Under the pieces are notes generated by a model. The model was given only the letters and a program-made list of their open reading frames with translations, was not told the DNA's origin and made no database searches. A DNA stretch of 64,000 nucleotides from CAXSEF01 sp050920955. Lineage in GTDB: Bacteria > Pseudomonadota > Alphaproteobacteria > Acetobacterales > Acetobacteraceae. The translations under genes and the position numbers were made by a program. Below are positions 1 to 8,321 of the stretch, one piece after another. The DNA is taken from NCBI GenBank assembly GCA_050920955.1, contig JBPBQS010000204.1, forward strand, positions 1-64,000, written 5' to 3'. Every line of letters begins with the position of its first letter. The first letter of the stretch is position 1.

Positions 1-361
1 CCGTGACGACGAACGGCGCGCACAGCGCCAGCGCCAGCACGCAGAACCCCCACGCCGCCACGAACTTCCCGAGCACCGCCTGCCCCGGACCCACCGGCAG
101 CGCCATCAGCAGCTCGATCGTGCCCGCGCCGCGCTCCCCGGCCCAAAGCCGCATCGCCAGCGCCGCCGTGAACGGCAGCAGCACCCACGGCAGCGTCCCG
201 AAGAACGCCGCGAGGTCCGCCTGGTCGCGCGCGAAGAACCCGCCGAGCGTGAACGTCAGCGCCCCCTGCGCCACCAGGAACGCCACCAGCGCGAACACCC
301 CCAACGGCGTGGCGAACAGCGAGGCGAACTCGCGCCGCGCCACCAGCAGCATCGCCCTCAC
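1..361 (-). CDS. ABC-2 type transporter permease (GldF/NosY-like), partial
   Basis: This is the N-terminal part of a membrane permease; the gene runs off the left edge. The visible translation begins GTG AGG GCG ATG, then reads LLVARREFASLFATPLG, followed by hydrophobic stretches, a FFARDQADLAAFFGTLPW segment and RLWAGERGAGTIELLMALP. This order of short motifs is typical of gliding-motility or Nos-type ABC-2 permeases (family knowledge). The GTG start overlaps the TGA stop of the upstream ATPase gene as GTGA, so the two are probably translationally coupled. ATG at 352 is an alternative start. The substrate cannot be told from the sequence. Confidence 0.8.
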   Translation of the reverse strand, partial: MRAMLLVARREFASLFATPLGVFALVAFLVAQGALTFTLGGFFARDQADLAAFFGTLPWVLLPFTAALAMRLWAGERGAGTIELLMALPVGPGQAVLGKFVAAWGFCVLALALCAPFVVT

Positions 362-1059
362 GCCCCGGTCAGCGCCAGCACCGCCCCCTCCAGCCCGCCC
401 GCATGCGCCCCCGCGATCGCCGCCGGCGTGCCGTCCGCAACCAGCCGCCCGCCATGGAGCACCAGCACCCGCGTGCACGCCGCCTCCACCTCGTCGAGCA
501 GGTGCGTGCTGAGCAGGATCGCCCGCCCCGGAGACAGCGCCGCCAGCATCGCCCGCAGCCCCTGCCGCTGCGCCGGGTCCAGCCCGTCCTGCGGCTCGTC
601 CAGCACCAGCAGCGCCGGCTCGTGCAGCGTCGCCGCCGCCAGCCCGACCCGCCGCCTGAGCCCCTTGGAAAGCGCCCCCACCCTGCGCCCCGCCACCGCC
701 GCCAGGTCGCACCGCTCCACCGCCCGCGCGACCGCAGCCCCCCCGCGCAGCCCGTGCACCCCCGCCACGAAGCGCAGCAGCGCCGCCACCTCCATCTCCG
801 CGTAGGCCGGCGCGCCCTCCGCCAGGTACCCCAGCGCCCGCCGCGCCCCCGCCTCGCGCACGTCCCGCCCGCACAGCAGCGCCGCCCCTCCCGAGGGCGG
901 CAGCACGCCCGCGATCATGCGCAGCACCGTGGTCTTGCCGGCGCCGTTGCGGCCGACGAACCCCACCACCTCGCCCGCCCCGATCGCGAGGTCGAGCGGG
1001 TGCACCACGCTGCGCGCGCCGAAGCGCCGGGACAGGCCGAGGGTCTGCAGGATCGGCAT
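358..1059 (-). CDS. ABC transporter ATP-binding protein (GldA/NosF-like)
   Basis: This 233-residue ATPase energises the adjacent ABC-2 permease. Walker A GRNGAGKT lies at residues 36-43, the signature is the variant LSKGLRRRVGLA, and Walker B with D-loop reads LLVLDEPQDGLDP, followed by the switch histidine in LLSTHLLDE. The start was placed at MPILQTLGL because everything upstream in this frame is repeat A1, not protein-like sequence. Length is slightly short for the family, which often has a C-terminal extension. It overlaps the permease gene by four bases. Exporter class is inferred from ATPase type and partner; the cargo is unknown. Confidence 0.88.
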   Translation of the reverse strand: MPILQTLGLSRRFGARSVVHPLDLAIGAGEVVGFVGRNGAGKTTVLRMIAGVLPPSGGAALLCGRDVREAGARRALGYLAEGAPAYAEMEVAALLRFVAGVHGLRGGAAVARAVERCDLAAVAGRRVGALSKGLRRRVGLAAATLHEPALLVLDEPQDGLDPAQRQGLRAMLAALSPGRAILLSTHLLDEVEAACTRVLVLHGGRLVADGTPAAIAGAHAGGLEGAVLALTGA

Positions 1060-1081
1060 GGCGAGGTTGTGCCGCGGGGAG

Positions 1082-1209
1082 GCAAGCAAGGCCAGAGGCG
1101 CTGCCTCTGGACTCCGCCAAAGGCTGCGCCCTTGGAACGCATCCCTAAGGAAGGCCAGTCCAGGGCGGCTCGCCCTGGCGGGTCCGGGCAGAGCCCGGCC
1201 TTGCTTGCT
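1082..1209. repeat. Intergenic palindromic repeat, family A, copy 1
   Basis: This copy fills the gap between recG and the ABC ATPase gene. It begins with the terminal motif GCAAGCAAGG and ends CCTTGCTTGC. The arms carry CAGAGGCGCTGCCTCTG, CTCCGCCAAAGG, CCCTAAGG near the centre, and GGGTCCGGGCAGAGCCCG. The recG stop codon (TAG, 1208-1210) lies on its right end. The same module order occurs in eight other gaps of the window. Confidence 0.85.
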
Positions 1210-3277
1210 ACCCCGCGTGCAGCGTCCGCACCGCCGCCCCACGCTCGAACAGCCGCATCAGCACCCGCACCGCCCGCCCCCGCGCGCCCTCCAGCCTCGG
1301 GTCCCGGTCCAGCAGCGCGGCCGCGTCGCGCGACGCCATGTGCAGCAGCCCCTCGTCGACCGGGTCCGACAGCCGGAACCCCGCGTCGCCGGACTGCCTG
1401 CGCCCGAGCAGGTCGCCGCCGCCGCGGATGCGGAAGTCCTCGTCGGCGATGGCGAACCCGTCCTCCGTGTCGCGCAGCAGGCTGAGCCGCCGCCGCATGC
1501 TCTCCGTGAGCCCGTCCTCGTGCATCAGCAGGCAGAACGACGCCGCCGTGCCCCGCCCGACGCGGCCACGCAGCTGGTGGAGCTGCGCCAGCCCGAAACG
1601 CTCGGCGTGCTCGATCACCATGACGCTGGCCTCGGGCACGTCGACGCCGACCTCGATCACCGTGGTCGCGACCAGCAGCCGCGTGCGCCCGGCCGCGAAA
1701 TCCGCGAGCGCCGCGTCGCGCACCGGCTGGTCCTGCTGCCCGTGCGCAAGGCCGACCAGCGCCCCGAACCGCTCCTGCAGCACCACGAACCGCCCCTCCG
1801 CGGCGGCCAGGTCGCTCAGCTCGCTCTCGTGCACCATCGGGCACACCCAATACGCCCGGTCGCCGCGCTCCAGCGCCCGCGCCAGCGCATCGACCACACT
1901 CGCCATCGTCGAGACCGAGTGCAGCGTGGTGCGGATCGGCTGCCGCCCGGCGGGCTTGCCCGCGAGCCGCGAGACCTGCATCTCCCCCCACTGCGTGACC
2001 AGAAGCGTCCGCGGGATCGGCGTCGCCGTCATCACCAGCACGTCGGACCTCTCCCCCTTCGCGCCGAGCTGCAGCCGCTGCTCGACCCCGAAGCGGTGCT
2101 GCTCGTCGATCACCGCGAGCCCGAGGTCGCGGTACGCCACCCCGTCCTGGAACAGCGCGTGCGTGCCGACCACCATCCCCAGCCGCCCCGCCTGCAGCGA
2201 CAGCAGCACGTTGCGCCGCGCGACTCCCTTCACCGAGCCGGTGAGCAGCCCGACCGGCACCGGCGACAGCCGCCCCAGCGTGCGGTGGTGCTGCCGCGCG
2301 AGCACGTCCGTCGGCGCCATCATCGCCGCCTGCGCCCCCGCCTCCACCGCGCGCAGCATCGCCAGCAGCGCCACCAGCGTCTTGCCCGACCCCACGTCGC
2401 CCTGCAGCAGCCGCAGCATCCGCCGCGGCGCCGCGAGGTCCACGTCGATCTCCGCGAGCGCCCCCACCTGCGACTCCGTGGGCTGATGCCCGAAGCGCTC
2501 CAGCGCCCGCGCCCGCAGCGACCCGTCGCCGAGCAGCGCGCGCCCCGGCCGGTGCCGGTTGCGGTTGCGCACCCACGCCATCGCCACCTGGTGCGCCAGC
2601 AGCTCGTCGTACGCGAGCCGCCGCCGCGGCCCCGGCCCCGGGATCTCCCCCGGCGCGTGCAGCGCGCGCAGCGCCTCGGCGAACCCCGGCCACCCCTCGC
2701 GCCGCATCAGCGCCGCGTCGTGCCACTCTGCCATCTCCGGCACCAGCGCCAGCGCTTGGCGCAGCGCCGGCCGCAGGTGCCCGCCGAACAGCCCCGCCGT
2801 CAGCGGCCACACCGCCTCCACGGCCGGCATCCGTTCCGGGTGCGAAGCCGGCACCACCTGGTCCGGGTTCGCCATGGTCAGCCGCCCGCCGAACAGCTCC
2901 ACCCGCCCCGACACCAGCACGCGCGCGCCGACCGGCATCATCTTCAGCCGCGCCTGGCTGAACATCGCCAGCTCCGCGGTGCCCGTGTCGTCGCGCACCG
3001 TGACCCGCCACGGCTGGCGCGCCCGCGCCGGCGCCACGTGCCCCACGACCTCGACGTCCAGCGTGGCGATCTCGCCGGCGCGGGCGTCGCGCACGCTCGG
3101 GCGGTGCCTGCGGTCGATGAAGCTCTCCGGCAGGTGGAACAGCAGGTCGAGCACGCGCGGCCCGGCCGCCTTGCCGATCAGGGCGGCCACGGCCTCGCCC
3201 ACCCCGCGCAGGGCGGTAACCGGCTGCAGCAGCGGCGACAGGTCCGGCTCCTCGCCGGGGGGCTGTGGGGACGACAC
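1208..3277 (-). CDS. recG: ATP-dependent DNA helicase RecG
   Basis: RecG remodels stalled forks and Holliday junctions in the cytoplasm. The product is 689 residues from the GTG at 3277, the usual RecG length. The N-terminal wedge/OB region holds LLQPVTALRGVG and LLFHLPESFIDRR. Helicase motifs follow: GDVGSGKT at about 293-300, VIDEQHRFGVEQR near 389-401, MTATPIPRTL near 416-425, and a C-terminal TRCF-type LHQLRGRVGRG. An in-frame ATG at 3340 would overlap sdhE, so I prefer the GTG, which leaves 61 bp for divergent promoters. recG-sdhE-mfd clustering is common in Alphaproteobacteria. Confidence 0.95.
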   Translation of the reverse strand: MSSPQPPGEEPDLSPLLQPVTALRGVGEAVAALIGKAAGPRVLDLLFHLPESFIDRRHRPSVRDARAGEIATLDVEVVGHVAPARARQPWRVTVRDDTGTAELAMFSQARLKMMPVGARVLVSGRVELFGGRLTMANPDQVVPASHPERMPAVEAVWPLTAGLFGGHLRPALRQALALVPEMAEWHDAALMRREGWPGFAEALRALHAPGEIPGPGPRRRLAYDELLAHQVAMAWVRNRNRHRPGRALLGDGSLRARALERFGHQPTESQVGALAEIDVDLAAPRRMLRLLQGDVGSGKTLVALLAMLRAVEAGAQAAMMAPTDVLARQHHRTLGRLSPVPVGLLTGSVKGVARRNVLLSLQAGRLGMVVGTHALFQDGVAYRDLGLAVIDEQHRFGVEQRLQLGAKGERSDVLVMTATPIPRTLLVTQWGEMQVSRLAGKPAGRQPIRTTLHSVSTMASVVDALARALERGDRAYWVCPMVHESELSDLAAAEGRFVVLQERFGALVGLAHGQQDQPVRDAALADFAAGRTRLLVATTVIEVGVDVPEASVMVIEHAERFGLAQLHQLRGRVGRGTAASFCLLMHEDGLTESMRRRLSLLRDTEDGFAIADEDFRIRGGGDLLGRRQSGDAGFRLSDPVDEGLLHMASRDAAALLDRDPRLEGARGRAVRVLMRLFERGAAVRTLHAG

Positions 3278-3338
3278 GGCGCGGTGATAGGACAGCCGCG
3301 CGCTGGACTCAAAACCCCGCGACACGATATGGCCGTCC

Positions 3339-3596
3339 ATGGCCCTGACCGACCCGCGCCGACGCCGCCTGCTGTTCCGCTCGACCCACCGCGGCACCCA
3401 CGAGACCGACCTGCTGATCGGCGGCTACGTGGCGCCGCGAATCGAGACCTTCACCGAGGCGGAGCTGGACGCGCTGGAGGAGGTCATGGAGCTGCCCGAC
3501 GTCGACCTCGCCGACTGGCTCTGCGGCCGCAGGCCGATCCCGGACGCGGTCGCGAGCCCGATGCTGCTGGCGATCCGCGCGGCGGCCCTGGGGTGA
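3339..3596 (+). CDS. sdhE: FAD assembly factor SdhE
   Basis: This 85-residue protein promotes covalent attachment of FAD to the succinate dehydrogenase flavoprotein. The key RGxxE motif is present as RGTHE at residues 18-22, inside RRLLFRSTHRGTHETDLLIG. The rest matches the family's small helical bundle, including LEEVMELPDVDLADWLCG near residues 46-63. It is divergent from recG and upstream of mfd, a layout seen in many Alphaproteobacteria. The ATG at 3339 is the only start that keeps the conserved N-terminus; I see no strong Shine-Dalgarno sequence. Confidence 0.93.
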   Translation: MALTDPRRRRLLFRSTHRGTHETDLLIGGYVAPRIETFTEAELDALEEVMELPDVDLADWLCGRRPIPDAVASPMLLAIRAAALG

Positions 3597-3603
3597 GGGC
3601 AGG

Positions 3604-3803
3604 GAAGCAAGGCCGGGCCCTGCCCGGACCCGCCAAAGGCCAGGGGCCTCTGGAAACCCGCCCGACAGCAAGGCTTCCCTTCCGGGCCAAGCCCATCACC
3701 TCCACGCCGCCACTCCTCCTGCCCGGCGAGGCTTCCTCCTCATGAGTGCCGGTCCAGGGGCGGCTCGCCCCTGGCGGGTTCGGGCAGAGCCCGACCTTCC
3801 TTC
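3604..3803. repeat. Intergenic palindromic repeat, family A, copy 2 (long variant)
   Basis: This copy lies between sdhE and mfd. The left arm GAAGCAAGGCCGGGCCCTGCC is followed by CCCGCCAAAGGC, and the right arm has GGCGGGTTCGGGCAGAGCCC and ends CTTCCTTCC. About 60-70 extra bases between the arms make it the longest copy in the window. The sdhE-mfd gap holds nothing else that I can recognise. Confidence 0.75.
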
Positions 3804-3836
3804 CTCCCCCGCACACTCCCTGACGGACCCGACACG

Positions 3837-6800
3837 ATGACGGCTACGATCCACGGCGTCCCCGAGGGCTACGACGCCCTCCTCCTGGCCCGCCGCCGCG
3901 CCGAGCACACCGGCGGCCTGCTGCACGTGGCCCGCGACGACACGCGCATGGCCAAGCTCGCCGAGACGCTGGCCTTCGTGGCGCCGGAGGTGGAGGTGCT
4001 GCGTTTCCCCGCGTGGGACTGCCTGCCGTACGACCGCGTCTCCCCCAACGCCTCGATCGTGTCCGAGCGCATCGCGACCCTGGCCCGGCTGACGGAGGCG
4101 CAGTCCGCGCCGCGCATCGTGCTGACCACGGTCAACGCCCTGGTGCAGCGCGTGCCGCCCCAGATGGTGTTCGCGGGCGCGGCGCTCGACATCGCACAGG
4201 GCTCGGTGGTCGAGATCGGCAAGCTGACGCTGTTCCTGGAGGCCAACGGCTATGGCCGCGCCGACACGGTGATGGAGCCGGGCGAGTACGCCGTGCGCGG
4301 CGGCATCGTGGACTTGTTCCCGGCGGGCGAGGCGGAGCCGATCCGCCTCGACCTGTTCGGCGACACGGTGGAGAGCCTGCGCCGCTTCGACCCTACGACG
4401 CAGCGCTCCACCGGCCCCGCCACCGCGCTGGTGCTGCGCCCGGTCTCCGAGGTGCCGCTGGACAAGGAGGGCATCGCGCGCTTCCGCACCGCCTGGCGCG
4501 AGATCTTCGGCCAGGCCACCACCGAGGACCCGATCTACCAGTCCATCTCCCAGGGCCGCCGCCACCCGGGCATGGAGCACTGGGTGCCGCTGTTCCACGA
4601 CGCGATGGAGACCCTGCTCGACTACCTGCCGAGCCCTGCGGTGACGCTGGACCACCAGGCCGACGAGGTGCTCGACCGCCGCCTGGAGATGATCGCCGAC
4701 CACTACGACGCGCGGCGCACCGTCACCCGCGAGGGCGAGGTCCCCTACCGCCCGCTGCCGCCCGAGCGCCTCTACCTCGACCGCGCGCAGTGGGACGCGA
4801 TGCTGGCGCAGGGCCCGCTGCTGGAGTTCTCCCCGTTCGGCAGGCCGGACGGCGCGGAGGGCATCGACGCCGGCGGCCGCCCCGGCCCGGTGTTCGCCCA
4901 GGCCGCCATGGGCACGCCGGGCGGCAGCGCCGCAGGCGTGGACAGCGTGTTCCGACAGCTCGGCGCGCTGCAGACCTCCAACGAGGCCAAGGGCCGCCGC
5001 ACCCTGGTCGCCGCCTGGAGCCGCGGCTCGCGCGAGCGCATCGCCGCCCTGCTGCGCGAGAACGGCGTGCGCGCCCAGCCCGCCGACTCCTGGGCCGAGG
5101 CGCAACGCACCCCCGCCGGCACCGTCGGCCTGGTCACGCTCTCGCTCGACCGCGGCTTCGTGGCCGAGGGCATCGCCGTCGTCGGCGAGCAGGACCTGCT
5201 CGGCGAGCGCATCAGCCGCCCCGCCAAGCGCCGCAAGCGCGCCGACCAGTTCATCGCGGAGGCCACCGAGATCGCCGAGGGCGACCTCATCGTGCACCAG
5301 GAGTACGGCATCGGCCGCTACGTCGGCCTGGAAACCCTGACGGTGGGCACCGCGCCGCACGACTGCCTGCGCCTCGTCTACGACAACAACGAGAAGCTGT
5401 TCCTCCCCGTGGAGAACATCGAGCTGCTGAGCCGCTTCGGCTCGGAGACCCAGGGCGTGTCCCTGGACAAGCTGGGCGGCGCGGGCTGGCAGACCCGCAA
5501 GGCCAAGATGAAGCAGCGCATCCAGGACATGGCCGGCGCCCTGATCCGCACCGCCGCCGAGCGCCGCCTGCGCGAGGCCACCAGCATGACCCCGGCCGAG
5601 GGCGCCTGGGACGAGTTCTGCGCCCGCTTCCCCTTCGCCGAGACCGAGGACCAGGCCCGCGCCATCGCCGACGTGCTGGAGGACATCGCGTCCGGCCGCC
5701 CGATGGACCGCCTGATCTGCGGCGACGTCGGCTTCGGCAAGACCGAGGTGGCACTCCGCGCTGCCTTCGTCGCCGCCATGACCGGCGCCCAGGTCGCCGT
5801 CGTCGTCCCCACCACCCTCCTCGCCCGCCAGCATTTCCGCACGTTCACCGCCCGCTTCGCCGGCCTGCCCGTCAAGGTCGCCCAGCTCAGCCGCATGGTC
5901 ACCGCCAAGGAGGCCATCGAGGTCCGCCGCGGCGTCGCCGACGGCAGCATCGGCCTCGTCGTCGGCACCCACGCCCTGCTCGCCAAGTCCATCGAGTTCG
6001 CCGAGCTGGGCATGGTGATCGTCGACGAGGAGCAGCACTTCGGCGTCACCCACAAGGAACGCCTCAAGGCGCTCAAGGCCGACGTCCACGTCCTCACCCT
6101 GACCGCGACCCCGATCCCGCGCACCCTCCAGCTCGCCCTGACCGGCCTGCGCGAGATGAGCCTGATCGCGACCCCCCCCGTCGACCGCCTGGCCGTGCGC
6201 ACCTTCATCGGCCCCTTCGACCACGTCGTCGCGCGCGAGGCGATCCAGCGCGAGCGCTTCCGCGGCGGCCAGATTTTCTGCGTGGTCCCCCGCATCGAGG
6301 ACCTCGACCGCATGGCCGACCGCCTGCGCCAGATCGTGCCCGACGCCCGCATGGTCCAGGCCCACGGCCGCCTCGCCCCCACCGAACTGGAACGGGTGAT
6401 GACCGAGTTCGGCGACGGCAAGTACGACATCCTCCTCTCCACCAACATCGTGGAGAGCGGCCTCGACATGCCCGCCGTGAACACGCTGATCATCCACCGC
6501 GCCGACATGTTCGGCCTCGGCGCCCTCTACCAGCTCCGCGGCCGCGTCGGCCGCGGCAAGCTGCGCGGCTACGCTTACCTCACCTGGCCCCAGTCCCACC
6601 GCCTTTCCGCCGCCGCCGCCAAGCGCCTCGACGTGATGCAGACGCTGGACACCCTCGGCGCCGGCTTCACCCTGGCCTCCCACGACCTCGACATCCGCGG
6701 CGCCGGCAACCTCCTCGGCGACGAGCAGTCCGGCCACATCCGCGAGGTCGGCATCGAGCTCTACCAGCAGATGCTGGAGGACGCCGTCGGCGACCTGCGC

Positions 6801-7295
6801 GCGGAGAAAGGCGCCCGCGCCCGCTCCGACCGCGAGTGGACACCCAACATCTCCCTCGGCCTGCCCGTCCTCATCCCCGACGTCTACGTCCGCGACCTGC
6901 CCGTCCGCCTCGGCCTCTACCGCCGCATCGGCGCCCTCGCCACCGACGGCGAGGGCGAGGCGATGGCCGCCGAGCTGGTCGACCGCTTCGGCCCGCTCCC
7001 CGCCGAGGTCGAGAACCTGCTCTCCGTCGTCTCCCTCAAGCGCGAGTGCCGCGCCGCCGGCGTCGAGAAGCTGGAGGCCGGCCCGAAGGGCATGGTCGTG
7101 CAGTTCCGCGGCAACAGCTTCCGCAACCCCGCCGGCCTCGTCACCTGGCTCGGCACCCGCGGCAGCACCATGCGCCTGCGCCTGGACCACAAGCTCGCCG
7201 TCGTCCGCGAGATGGGGATCGCAGAGCGCGTGAAGCTGGCGCGCGATGTGCTGGGCAACCTCAACCGGATCGCGGGGCAGGCGAGGGCGGCGTAG
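3837..7295 (+). CDS. mfd: Transcription-repair coupling factor Mfd
   Basis: Mfd removes RNA polymerase stalled at lesions and recruits UvrA. The 1152-residue product has the normal family length. The UvrB-like N-terminal module comes first. The RNA-polymerase-interacting domain starts near residue 485 (HQEYGIGRYVGLETL). The RecG-like translocase has Walker A GDVGFGKTEVALRAA near 629, VDEEQHFGVTHKERL near 728, and TATPIPRTLQLAL near 756. The TRCF domain closes the protein, with LYQLRGRVGRGKLRGYAYL and later IELYQQMLEDAV. The ATG at 3837 follows repeat A2 closely. Mfd is normally constitutive; I see no specific regulatory site. Confidence 0.97.
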   Translation: MTATIHGVPEGYDALLLARRRAEHTGGLLHVARDDTRMAKLAETLAFVAPEVEVLRFPAWDCLPYDRVSPNASIVSERIATLARLTEAQSAPRIVLTTVNALVQRVPPQMVFAGAALDIAQGSVVEIGKLTLFLEANGYGRADTVMEPGEYAVRGGIVDLFPAGEAEPIRLDLFGDTVESLRRFDPTTQRSTGPATALVLRPVSEVPLDKEGIARFRTAWREIFGQATTEDPIYQSISQGRRHPGMEHWVPLFHDAMETLLDYLPSPAVTLDHQADEVLDRRLEMIADHYDARRTVTREGEVPYRPLPPERLYLDRAQWDAMLAQGPLLEFSPFGRPDGAEGIDAGGRPGPVFAQAAMGTPGGSAAGVDSVFRQLGALQTSNEAKGRRTLVAAWSRGSRERIAALLRENGVRAQPADSWAEAQRTPAGTVGLVTLSLDRGFVAEGIAVVGEQDLLGERISRPAKRRKRADQFIAEATEIAEGDLIVHQEYGIGRYVGLETLTVGTAPHDCLRLVYDNNEKLFLPVENIELLSRFGSETQGVSLDKLGGAGWQTRKAKMKQRIQDMAGALIRTAAERRLREATSMTPAEGAWDEFCARFPFAETEDQARAIADVLEDIASGRPMDRLICGDVGFGKTEVALRAAFVAAMTGAQVAVVVPTTLLARQHFRTFTARFAGLPVKVAQLSRMVTAKEAIEVRRGVADGSIGLVVGTHALLAKSIEFAELGMVIVDEEQHFGVTHKERLKALKADVHVLTLTATPIPRTLQLALTGLREMSLIATPPVDRLAVRTFIGPFDHVVAREAIQRERFRGGQIFCVVPRIEDLDRMADRLRQIVPDARMVQAHGRLAPTELERVMTEFGDGKYDILLSTNIVESGLDMPAVNTLIIHRADMFGLGALYQLRGRVGRGKLRGYAYLTWPQSHRLSAAAAKRLDVMQTLDTLGAGFTLASHDLDIRGAGNLLGDEQSGHIREVGIELYQQMLEDAVGDLRAEKGARARSDREWTPNISLGLPVLIPDVYVRDLPVRLGLYRRIGALATDGEGEAMAAELVDRFGPLPAEVENLLSVVSLKRECRAAGVEKLEAGPKGMVVQFRGNSFRNPAGLVTWLGTRGSTMRLRLDHKLAVVREMGIAERVKLARDVLGNLNRIAGQARAA

Positions 7296-7326
7296 GAAGG
7301 GCAGGGGAGCTCAGGCAAGAAGGCCA

Positions 7327-7372
7327 GCAAGTCTTCTTTTTCTGAAGAAAAAGAAGCAAAAAGACTTTGCCC
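7327..7372. terminator. Hairpin element, family B, copy 1
   Basis: A perfect 10-bp stem CTTCTTTTTC / GAAAAAGAAG with a TGAA loop (7333-7356) lies 38 bp after the mfd stop. It is followed by CAAAAAGACTTTGCCC, a tail shared with the family B element at 42736. The T-rich arm comes first on the plus strand, so termination after mfd is plausible but not a textbook stem plus T-run. The rest of the 300-bp gap (7373-7580) shows no gene. Confidence 0.6.
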
Positions 7373-7580
7373 GTCGGCTCCTGAGGCGTGGCCAGGCGCG
7401 GAGACCACAGTCGGAAGTTCTCTGATCTTTTCGACGAGGGCGCGTCTTCTTCCCGGTGAGACCGGCAGGCACGGATCAGCAGGTCCATGGCGGCCTCTGG
7501 AGCCTGCACGCATCGAGGGTACCGGAACGACACACTCGCGCACGCTTTTGCCACGCACACTTGGCCTGCACGGAACCGTG

Positions 7581-7610
7581 ATCTACCCTGGGTAGATGCA
7601 AAAGCATCTT
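7581..7610 (+). promoter_or_regulatory. Two overlapping inverted repeats at the lipoprotein start codon
   Basis: ATCTACCC-T-GGGTAGAT (7581-7597) is a perfect inverted repeat whose right arm contains the first two bases of the start codon. AGATGC-AAAA-GCATCT (7595-7610) is a second, overlapping hairpin. They share bases and cannot form together. No Shine-Dalgarno sequence is visible upstream. They could act as an operator or as RNA structure controlling initiation; this is inference. Confidence 0.4.
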
Positions 7611-8195
7611 GTTCCCGTCGTCCTCGCGTTCCTCTGCAGCGCCTGTTCTCTCACCAACGAGCACGTCGACGTCGCCTACACGCCCGATCCCGCGATCCCT
7701 CGCGTGCTTGCCCCGGGCGCCGGCGACCTGGTGCTGGACGTGAGCGATCGGCGGCGCGCCGAAAGCCCCGACTGGATCGCCGACAAGAAGAACGGCTACG
7801 GCATGCGGCTGGCGAACGTGCTGGCGCAGAAGCCGGTGACTGATCTCGTGCGCGAGGCGCTGGCGCAGGAGCTGACGGCGCGCGGCTTCCACGTCGGCAC
7901 GACCGGGGCCACCACGAGCGTGGAGGTGTCGCGGCTCGAATCGATCTACCAGAACCGCTTCTTCACCATCGGCGCCATCGGCTACGCCGACCTGTCCGTG
8001 CAGGTGCGACACCCGGACGGCACGATCGCCTACGCCCGCACCTTCTCCGTCCAGGACGACCAGGAAGGCAGCATCGCCGGCACCGCCGGACAGGCCCGGC
8101 GCAGCGTGGAACGCACCCTGACGAAGGTCATCGGACAGGTCGTCTCCGATCCCGCGTTCATTGCCGCCCTGTCCGTCGGGCCGCACCTGAGCTAG
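7596..8195 (+). CDS. YajG-like outer membrane lipoprotein
   Basis: A 199-residue protein with a short signal peptide and a lipobox-like LCSAC (Cys about residue 17), so it is probably lipidated. The body resembles the YajG lipoprotein family: paired segments GAGDLVLDVSDRR near residue 40 and VTDLVREALAQELTARGF near 78-95, then alternating beta-strand-like stretches. No enzymatic motif is visible; YajG members have no firmly established function. It is monocistronic, convergent with otsA, and its start codon lies in overlapping inverted repeats. The family assignment rests on overall pattern rather than a diagnostic motif. Confidence 0.7.
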   Translation: MQKHLVPVVLAFLCSACSLTNEHVDVAYTPDPAIPRVLAPGAGDLVLDVSDRRRAESPDWIADKKNGYGMRLANVLAQKPVTDLVREALAQELTARGFHVGTTGATTSVEVSRLESIYQNRFFTIGAIGYADLSVQVRHPDGTIAYARTFSVQDDQEGSIAGTAGQARRSVERTLTKVIGQVVSDPAFIAALSVGPHLS

Positions 8196-8321
8196 GGCGC
8201 GATCGTCTTGACATGACCCCCGGCAGGAGCGGCACGGGAATCTCGCACAATCCCCGGGCTGAACTCGTCCGCAGTACCCGCCGAGTTGCCTTCCTGCCCG
8301 ACACCACGTCTGAGCTGATCC

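Noticed and set aside
3696..7190. An open frame of more than 1100 codons on the strand opposite mfd
   Set aside because: It mirrors mfd codon for codon, consists of low-complexity Ala/Gly/His/Leu runs, and has no ribosome binding site. Long antisense open frames are normal at this GC content.
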